Shown here: positions 59,304 through 64,000 of the stretch, piece after piece | How the letters are laid out: every line of letters begins with the position of its first letter | Numbering within the stretch: position 1 is the stretch's first letter | NCBI GenBank assembly: GCA_032115775.1 | Contig: JAUMBL010000118.1 | Location: 1 to 64,000 of the forward strand | Direction of reading: 5' to 3' | DNA length: 64,000 bases | From: M3007 sp032115775 | GTDB lineage: Bacteria; Bacteroidota; Bacteroidia; Chitinophagales; Saprospiraceae | Translations under genes and position numbers: made by a program | Notes under the pieces: generated by a model | What the model was told of the DNA's origin: nothing | The model's database searches: none | What the model saw: the letters and a program-made list of their open reading frames with translations, nothing else

Positions 59304-60947
59304 ATGACGAACAAAGAAATTGCCGGCGCTTTTGACGAACTCGCCAATCTCCTGGAGTTGCATGAGGACAACGAGTTCAAGATCCGATCCTACAAAAACG
59401 CTTATCTCACGCTGCGGAAGCTGGAACTGCCGATCCGCGATATGACCGACCTTGAGATCCGGGAGATCAAAGGCATTGGGCCGGCTATCGCCGCCAAGAT
59501 CCGGGAGCTCCTCAGCACCGGAAAAATGAAGGTGTTGGAGGAGGCGCGCGCCGAAACGCCGCCCGGCGTGGTGGAAATGCTGCGCGTGCACGGCTTCGGG
59601 CCGAAAAAAGTGCGTATCGTTTGGAAGGAGATGGGGATCGAGAGCGTGGGCGAGTTGTGGTATGCCTGCAATGAGAACCGACTGGAAACCTTCAAGGGTT
59701 TTGGATTCAAGACCCAGGAAGACCTAAAGGCCAAGATCGAGTATTATTTGAAAAGCCGCGACAAGATGCACTGCGATGCGGCGGCCGAGGAGGCTGATTT
59801 CGTCTGCGCCTTGCTGACCGGTCGGCTGCCGGGCGCGTTCGTCAGTCCGGTCGGCGATATCCGCCGGTGCTGTCCGGTGGTATCGCGCATTGAAATCCTG
59901 ACGGGGTACAACGGCGATCTCAGTGGGGCATTTGACGAAGACATGCTGACGTTGACGCGCGCGGAGGGCACTGCGCTGTATATAGCCCGACTTGAAAACC
60001 GCACCGATATTTATATACACCGATGCATGCAGGAGGAATTCGGCTCCAAACTATTTCAGCTAACCGGTCATCCCGATTTTATTCAGGCTTTTGTAAAAGA
60101 CAATCCCGGCCTCAGCTTCAAGGGGTTGCGCACCGAACAGGAAGTGTTTGAAAAAGCCGGACTTCCCTACATCGCGCCGGAGTTACGAGAAACCGCCGAC
60201 ATCCTGCAAAAGGCGCGTCAGGGTGCCCTGCCCAAGCTGATTGAACTGAGCGATATCCGCGGCGTGCTGCACGTGCATACCACCTGGAGCGACGGGCTGC
60301 ACAGCCTGGAGGAGATGTGCCGTTATGTCCGCGACCTCGGATATGAGTATATCGGTATTACCGATCATAGCCAGAGCGCCTTTTATGCCAACGGGCTGAA
60401 GCCCGATCGCGTATTGGCGCAGATGGCGGAAATAGACAAGTTGAATGCGGAACTCCACCCGTTTCGCGTACTCAAGGGTATTGAAAGCGATATTTTGCAC
60501 GACGGCTCGCTGGATTATTCCGACGATTTGCTTGCGCAATTTGATTTCGTCATTGCCAGCGTGCATTCAAACCTCAAAATGTCGAAAGAAAAAGCAACCG
60601 AACGGATCATTCGCGCGATTGAAAACCCCTACACGCGTATTTTAGGGCACCCTACCGGTCGTTTACTCCTGAGTCGGGAAGGGTATCCGCTCGACTGGGA
60701 CGCCGTATTCGACGCCTGCGCGCGCCACGGGGTTGCCATTGAGATCAACGCCAATCCGCACCGACTTGACCTAGATTACACGCTGACTCCAGAGGCTATC
60801 CGCCGCGGCATCAAGATTTGCATCAATCCGGATGCGCACAGTAAAGAGGGGATTCATGATCTGGTTTACGGGGTGCAGGCGGCTCGCAAGGCGGGCGTTC
60901 GCGCCGAGGATTGCGATTTACAGTTCATACATCGTACTCCGCAATAA
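59304..60947 (+). CDS. polX: PolX-like protein: degenerate family X polymerase domain with PHP exonuclease domain, 547 aa
   Basis: Family X DNA polymerase/PHP exonuclease layout: HhH region (about 1-145, IREIKGIGPAIAAKIRELLS and VHGFGPKKVRIVWK), palm-like region (about 150-300) and PHP phosphoesterase (about 318-547). The PHP metal ligands are intact: VLHVHTTWSD (H323, H325), GITDHS (H355) and later LGHPTGRLL and INPDAHSKEG. In the palm, the usual GS-x-RR...DxD reads SPVGDIRRCCPVVSRIEIL (181-199), so the metal-binding Asp pair is Arg and Glu. It should be nuclease-active and polymerase-dead. The name is kept from the family. Confidence 0.9.
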   Translation: MTNKEIAGAFDELANLLELHEDNEFKIRSYKNAYLTLRKLELPIRDMTDLEIREIKGIGPAIAAKIRELLSTGKMKVLEEARAETPPGVVEMLRVHGFGPKKVRIVWKEMGIESVGELWYACNENRLETFKGFGFKTQEDLKAKIEYYLKSRDKMHCDAAAEEADFVCALLTGRLPGAFVSPVGDIRRCCPVVSRIEILTGYNGDLSGAFDEDMLTLTRAEGTALYIARLENRTDIYIHRCMQEEFGSKLFQLTGHPDFIQAFVKDNPGLSFKGLRTEQEVFEKAGLPYIAPELRETADILQKARQGALPKLIELSDIRGVLHVHTTWSDGLHSLEEMCRYVRDLGYEYIGITDHSQSAFYANGLKPDRVLAQMAEIDKLNAELHPFRVLKGIESDILHDGSLDYSDDLLAQFDFVIASVHSNLKMSKEKATERIIRAIENPYTRILGHPTGRLLLSREGYPLDWDAVFDACARHGVAIEINANPHRLDLDYTLTPEAIRRGIKICINPDAHSKEGIHDLVYGVQAARKAGVRAEDCDLQFIHRTPQ

Positions 60948-61072
60948 AAAAACTACCTGCTACCGGGGTAACAAGCAGTTCGAAAGAGCCAATTGAAGAC
61001 GTGTAATATTTTAATGCAGCGTGTTTTGACATGGCAAAGATAATCCGGATTCAAAGGGGGGTAAACCCCCAT

Positions 61073-61912
61073 TTAGGGGTTTCGTATATTTTTTTTGTAG
61101 ATAAATCCCCGGTCGAGGCAGAAAGCGGCGAAATCCCGGGCATTTCGGAATTCAAACTGAAAAAGGCGTTTTGCTTTTTTAAGCACGCTCGCGTTATATT
61201 CATGCAACGTGTGCTTTGTCCAGCCTTTTTGACGACATATTTCTTCGGAGGATTGATCATTGGCGTACAGCGAAATGAGGTCGAGTTCGCCGTTGGTGAG
61301 TGCGTCCAGAATATAGGGGACGATTTGGGCGCGCAGCATATCTTCTAGCTCGGTGTCCGGGATGGAACCATGTAAAAAGCCGACGAAGGGCTTCGTGCTG
61401 TGTGGGCTCCATTTACCTTCCAGATACAGCGTATGCAGGATACTCAGGATACGCCCTTCGGTGTCTGTCTGCGCGATGGTGGTATGGTGCGAGAACCATT
61501 GGTAAGCTCCTTCTTTTGTACGCATGGGCAGAGAAGTTCGAAAAGAACCCTCCATAGGCATCATTTTTATTTTCGTTTTTTCACGCGCCGCATAGGCGGC
61601 ATTTCGCCACTGCAAATAAGGGAGTAAATAATCCGGATGGATCAAGCGGAGAAAATCGCGGTAAGTACGCACAGGCGCGCCAAAAACCTGCGAATCACCT
61701 CCGGAGGCAGTGCTTGTTAAATCTTTCATAGAGATGATTTGCCAGAAGGCCATGTCCGGATGCCGAAGGTTAAAATCGCGCAGACCCGTCAGCAGCGCTT
61801 CGAAGGTTTTTGCGTCCGGGAATGCAGGATCTCCTAAGATTTGGGCGTACCCGATCCAAGTGTTTTCAATCCATTCTTTGAAAAGACGGTCAAAATTAAA
61901 GGACTCAGACAT
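61073..61912 (-). CDS. Probable sensory regulator with LuxR-type C-terminal helix-turn-helix, 279 aa
   Basis: The N-terminal ~200 residues have a PAS-like look: VRTYRDFLRLIHPDYLLPYL (about 84-103), TSLPMRTKEGAYQWFSHHTT and IAQTDTEGRILSILHTLYLE resemble PAS strands. The C-terminal region (about 215-262), ELDLISLYANDQSSEEICRQ followed by KGWTKHTLHEYNASVLKKAK, fits a LuxR-type helix-turn-helix. A longer frame to 61939 exists; ATG 61912 is chosen. It is transcribed alone from a -7 box at 61980-61987. The ligand and target genes are unknown. Confidence 0.68.
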   Translation of the reverse strand: MSESFNFDRLFKEWIENTWIGYAQILGDPAFPDAKTFEALLTGLRDFNLRHPDMAFWQIISMKDLTSTASGGDSQVFGAPVRTYRDFLRLIHPDYLLPYLQWRNAAYAAREKTKIKMMPMEGSFRTSLPMRTKEGAYQWFSHHTTIAQTDTEGRILSILHTLYLEGKWSPHSTKPFVGFLHGSIPDTELEDMLRAQIVPYILDALTNGELDLISLYANDQSSEEICRQKGWTKHTLHEYNASVLKKAKRLFQFEFRNARDFAAFCLDRGFIYKKNIRNP

Positions 61913-61979
61913 ATAACAAGGTCGTGCGTCAGGGCGCACCGTTCAGCAGGGTAATAGACGTAATTTAAAAGCAACAGTA

Positions 61980-61987
61980 CAAAGGTA
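61980..61987 (-). promoter_or_regulatory. -7 element TACCTTTG of the LuxR-like gene
   Basis: Exact TAnnTTTG on the minus strand, 67 bases before the ATG at 61912. A degenerate MITE-like remnant lies immediately upstream. Confidence 0.5.
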
Positions 61988-62001
61988 TTATTTTTATACT
62001 T

Positions 62002-62075
62002 GTAATTACGTATCTGGTTTGATATTGAGCAAAAAACGGTGCGTTTTTTGACTCAACTGTGACCGGTTAATCACC
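62002..62075. repeat. Degenerate MITE-like remnant
   Basis: GTAATTACGTATCTGG at the left, the core AGCAAAAAACGGTGCGTTTTTTG and GTGACCGGTTAATCACC at the right resemble the 77-bp derivative at 12039 in order and spacing but are much diverged. Confidence 0.5.
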
Positions 62076-62104
62076 TCATACAAGATAGCGGTCGGATGAT
62101 TGTG

Positions 62105-62149
62105 ATAAAAAAAGTCTCGCAGCGTCCTTTTTTATGGGCTGCGAGACTT
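62105..62149 (-). terminator. Rho-independent terminator of the OmpA/HhH operon
   Basis: AAGTCTCGCAGC (62112-62123) pairs perfectly with GCTGCGAGACTT (62138-62149). Read on the minus strand the stem is followed by a run of T residues (complement of 62107-62113), a textbook intrinsic terminator 26 bases after the stop codon of the gene ending at 62175. Confidence 0.82.
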
Positions 62150-62174
62150 ATTTTAGCAATTAAGCGTCAATCAA

Positions 62175-62825
62175 TTATTTCCCAGCCAGCAATTCCGACT
62201 GGAATTTTTCGAGCGCTTGCCAGTCGCCGCGGGCGGCCATGCCTGCTTGTTCCGGCCAGCTGCCGGGGTCGTGCATTTGGAATTGCGGACCGGCGGCATC
62301 GAGGATTTCGCGGATTTTTTCGGTGGAGGTTTCGGCGAGTTGTTGCCAGGTATGGATACCGGCGGTATGGAGGACTTCGGCGATTTTCGGGCCGATTCCT
62401 TCCACGATGTCCAGCGCATTGAAGGCGTAGGATTTATTATTGAAAGTGACCGGGGCGGGTTCAGGTGCGGGGGCTTTTTTAGCGCCGGATTTGCCGTCTT
62501 TTTCGATGCGCAGGTTATTGCGTTCCGCTTCGCAGATGATGAGTTCATTTTCGAGTTTGCGGATCCGGTCGCCTTTCATGCCGAGGTCGGCTTCCAGTTG
62601 CGTAATTTTCACGCGGAGGTCGGTGTTATCGGAGGCGGATTTGTCGAGTTTAGCGGACAAGTCTTTATTGGAGGCGGTCAGTTCCTGCACTTGCGTACGC
62701 AGCGCCGTTACTTTATAGAACACGAGGGCGGCGAGCCAGCCGAGGATAAACGGGACGATGCAGAGTGCCAGTCCGGTGGGCAGATCCTCCATAAAGGAGG
62801 CGATCAGGATGTATAATAGTTGCAT
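62175..62825 (-). CDS. Membrane-anchored coiled-coil protein with C-terminal helix-hairpin-helix-like domain, 216 aa
   Basis: A membrane region (about 4-40, LPTGLALCIVPFILGWLAAL) leads into a coiled coil (about 45-100: LTASNKDLSAKLDKSASDNT, VKITQLEADLGMKGDRIRKL). A Lys/Ala/Pro linker (about 110-128) connects to the C-terminal domain FNALDIVEGIGPKIAEVLHT (about 134-153) with HTWQQLAETSTEKIREIL, a helix-hairpin-helix-like (DUF4332-style) fold known from ribosomal and NADH-dehydrogenase-linked proteins. It follows the OmpA gene by 20 bases and ends at the terminator. Nucleic acid binding at the membrane is possible but unproven. Confidence 0.75.
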   Translation of the reverse strand: MQLLYILIASFMEDLPTGLALCIVPFILGWLAALVFYKVTALRTQVQELTASNKDLSAKLDKSASDNTDLRVKITQLEADLGMKGDRIRKLENELIICEAERNNLRIEKDGKSGAKKAPAPEPAPVTFNNKSYAFNALDIVEGIGPKIAEVLHTAGIHTWQQLAETSTEKIREILDAAGPQFQMHDPGSWPEQAGMAARGDWQALEKFQSELLAGK

Positions 62826-62845
62826 AGAATATTTAATTTGAGTAA

Positions 62846-63655
62846 TTAGTTATTGACCGTGAGGACAACACGGCGATTTTGTTGGCGGCCGTTTTCGGTA
62901 TCATTTTTTACGGCTGGTTCGGTTTCGCCTTTAGAAATAACTTGGATACGTCCGGCGGCTATTCCATTACTTTTGAGGATATTCGCGATGGATTGGGCGC
63001 GGCCCAGGCCGAGTTGGCGGTTGCGTTCCGGGGCGCCGACGTCGTCTGTGTGTCCGGTGACGACGAAACTGGCTTTCGAGGCTTTGTGTTTGTCCACCAT
63101 TTTTTTTAGGTAAGCGTCCACCTCCGGGTTGCTGTCTTTTTCCGTGGAATTGAATGGGAACAGGAAGATGACGTCTTTATCCGATTCAATAATAGCGCCT
63201 GCCTCTTTTTTGAGCACCATTTTGATCCAAGAGAGCGCGGCGGAGGGCATGGGCGGGCCGCCTTCGCGGAGGCTGTCGGCGGTATTGTCGGCCGCGATCC
63301 GGAGCCGGACATCGGGCAGTTCCGGTTGCATCATCGCCTTGAGTGCGGCGGCGCGGGCCAAGCCCAGGTTGCCGGCGCCGGCGGGCGCTTTTTCGTCTGC
63401 CCGATATAAACCGGTGATGAGCAGGGTATCCCCCTGGCCGCCGTTTTTGAGCAGGCGCGATTTCCAGGTGGCGAAAAGCGGATCTTCGACCGGGCGGTCG
63501 GCGTTCCATAAAAACTTCGGCTCGCCGGTTCCCGGTTGCGCTACGATCGCGGGCTGCGCGTCACAGCATTGGCATTTATAGCAATGCCAGTAATTGACGG
63601 CCCAGACAGTATACCCGGCGAATACGGCGCCAATTAACCATAGAGGAATCTTCAT
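62846..63655 (-). CDS. OmpA-like peptidoglycan-binding protein, 269 aa
   Basis: The N-terminal segment IPLWLIGAVFAGYTVWAVNY (3-22) is a signal or membrane anchor, followed by a cysteine cluster (CYKCQCCD). The C-terminal OmpA domain (about 160-268) has the family pattern: IFLFPFNSTEKDSNPEVDAY, FVVTGHTDDVGAPERNRQLG with the peptidoglycan-binding Asp/Arg residues, and LGLGRAQSIANILKSNGI. The middle (about 45-140) repeats a shorter OmpA-like half. It should tie the envelope to peptidoglycan. It heads an operon with the HhH membrane protein, from the promoter at 63698-63728. Confidence 0.9.
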   Translation of the reverse strand: MKIPLWLIGAVFAGYTVWAVNYWHCYKCQCCDAQPAIVAQPGTGEPKFLWNADRPVEDPLFATWKSRLLKNGGQGDTLLITGLYRADEKAPAGAGNLGLARAAALKAMMQPELPDVRLRIAADNTADSLREGGPPMPSAALSWIKMVLKKEAGAIIESDKDVIFLFPFNSTEKDSNPEVDAYLKKMVDKHKASKASFVVTGHTDDVGAPERNRQLGLGRAQSIANILKSNGIAAGRIQVISKGETEPAVKNDTENGRQQNRRVVLTVNN

Positions 63656-63697
63656 TTTTTACTTCGTTTTGCCAGATGAACAACGTGATTGTTTGGA

Positions 63698-63728
63698 CAA
63701 AAGTAAAAAACAAAAAATTTAAAACAAA
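63698..63728 (-). promoter_or_regulatory. Consensus Bacteroidota promoter TTTG-N19-TACTTTTG
   Basis: Minus-strand TTTG (63728-63725), 19-base spacer, TACTTTTG (63705-63698). Both elements and the spacing match the consensus exactly, the best promoter in the window. It drives the OmpA and HhH genes with a leader of about 40 bases. Confidence 0.75.
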
Positions 63729-63827
63729 GGGGTTAAATTAAGATTTTCCGAAAATTTAATTTTCGGATGCTTCCAGCCGCTTGGCTGCGATCGGTTGTGC
63801 AAGGCGGCGCTTTGATCTGCGGCGGCT

Positions 63828-64000
63828 TCACGCAGGGTGATCCACATAATCCTGCAGATATCGGTAGCGTTCGCAGAGTTGTCCGGCTTCGGCGATGGTT
63901 GCGCGTTGAACGACGGCGCTGGCGTCTTGCCGGAGAATTTCCGGCAAGATATTATCAATCAGTTGGCGGCCGAAATACTCAGTGGCGTCCCGGGGGAGTT
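63828..64000 (-). CDS. C-terminus of a lysine-ketoglutarate reductase/AlaDh-like protein (cut by window edge)
   Basis: A minus-strand frame enters from the right edge (first full codon 63998) and stops at TGA 63830-63828. The visible 56 residues include LPRDATEYFGRQLIDNILPE and CERYRYLQDYVDHPA. From memory this resembles the end of the lysine-ketoglutarate reductase half of saccharopine pathway enzymes, which has LPIEATECFG followed 40-50 residues later by YKYIQ. Bacteroidota have related NAD(P)-binding proteins of uncertain reaction. An overlapping 79-codon frame in another register is a shadow. Confidence 0.5.
   Translation of the reverse strand, partial: LPRDATEYFGRQLIDNILPEILRQDASAVVQRATIAEAGQLCERYRYLQDYVDHPA

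Noticed and set aside
61051..61080. G- and C-runs around 61056-61080 as a possible terminator or regulatory hairpin
   Set aside because: Part lies within the coding end of the LuxR-like gene and the stem (AAACCCC/GGGGTTT) is short; too weak to call.
63719..63958. 79-codon minus-strand frame at the right edge
   Set aside because: The neighbouring register gives LPRDATEYFG and YRYLQDYVDHP, a plausible enzyme C-terminus; the 79-codon frame is low-complexity shadow sequence.
1..64000. CRISPR arrays, tRNA/rRNA genes, riboswitches, prophage or integrase genes
   Set aside because: The intergenic gaps were read on both strands; no regularly spaced repeats, cloverleaf, known riboswitch core or phage gene was seen. 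A tRNAscan and Rfam search would be decisive.

Overview
The window looks like ordinary chromosome of a Bacteroidota bacterium. A member of the Saprospirales is my best guess, but that rests on family-level impressions and no search was run. The evidence is the gliding/type IX secretion lipoprotein GldD, three secreted proteins with type IX C-terminal sorting domains, SprB-type repeats, and the promoter element TAnnTTTG (often TATCTTTG or TACCTTTG) just upstream of many start codons. Shine-Dalgarno sites are largely absent. About 55 protein genes cover nearly all of the sequence. I found no tRNA, rRNA, CRISPR array, transposase, prophage or integrase.

Layout. 1-3237: the edge of a surface-polysaccharide cluster on the minus strand (a cut glycosyltransferase start, two GT4 glycosyltransferases, a hexapeptide-repeat acyltransferase). 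3294-15601: a nucleoid-associated protein, a spermidine-synthase-like protein with a large AsmA-like protein, a Tat-exported class V aminotransferase fold, RNase R, LolA, a membrane protein, YceI and a DsbA/SpxH-family protein. 15814-26147: a Lon-like protease, a B12-binding radical SAM protein, GldD with a secreted DNA/RNA nuclease, MnmH, an ABC-F ATPase and a sulfur amino acid PLP enzyme. 26176-33372: a helical-repeat hypothetical protein, a large secreted SprB-repeat protein, a Uma2 nuclease and a lipoprotein-GT87-GtrA operon. 33592-50809: SlyD, ATP-grasp enzyme and NAD synthetase, YidD, a flavin monooxygenase, an orphan E2 catalytic domain, an rRNA methyltransferase with DedA, secreted endonuclease I, PyrF, a thioredoxin-TPR protein, a DUF4403 lipoprotein, RarA, ornithine aminotransferase and a secreted protein. 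50999-63998: an MsbA-like exporter, the fabH-efp-accB-accC fatty-acid cluster, two UbiA-superfamily prenyltransferases around purN, a PolX-like protein, a LuxR-like regulator, an HhH membrane protein with an OmpA protein, and the C-terminus of a lysine-ketoglutarate-reductase-like enzyme at the right edge.

The most unusual content lies between the genes. At least three families of palindromic repeats occupy the intergenic gaps. The best is a MITE-like element of 162 bp with 16-bp terminal inverted repeats, present as two nearly identical copies in opposite orientation (14326-14487 and 37091-37252). An internal-deletion derivative lies at 12039-12115 and older remnants at 15655-15704 and 62002-62075. 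One full copy is bracketed by an exact 19-bp direct repeat. Other palindromes contain the stop codons of neighbouring genes (rarA/rocD, accB) and probably act as terminators. Several genes have the -7 promoter element only 3-8 bases before the ATG, which implies leaderless mRNAs. Two protein-level oddities are a PolX whose polymerase domain has lost its catalytic aspartates and an EF-P with a shortened tip loop carrying Arg instead of Lys.
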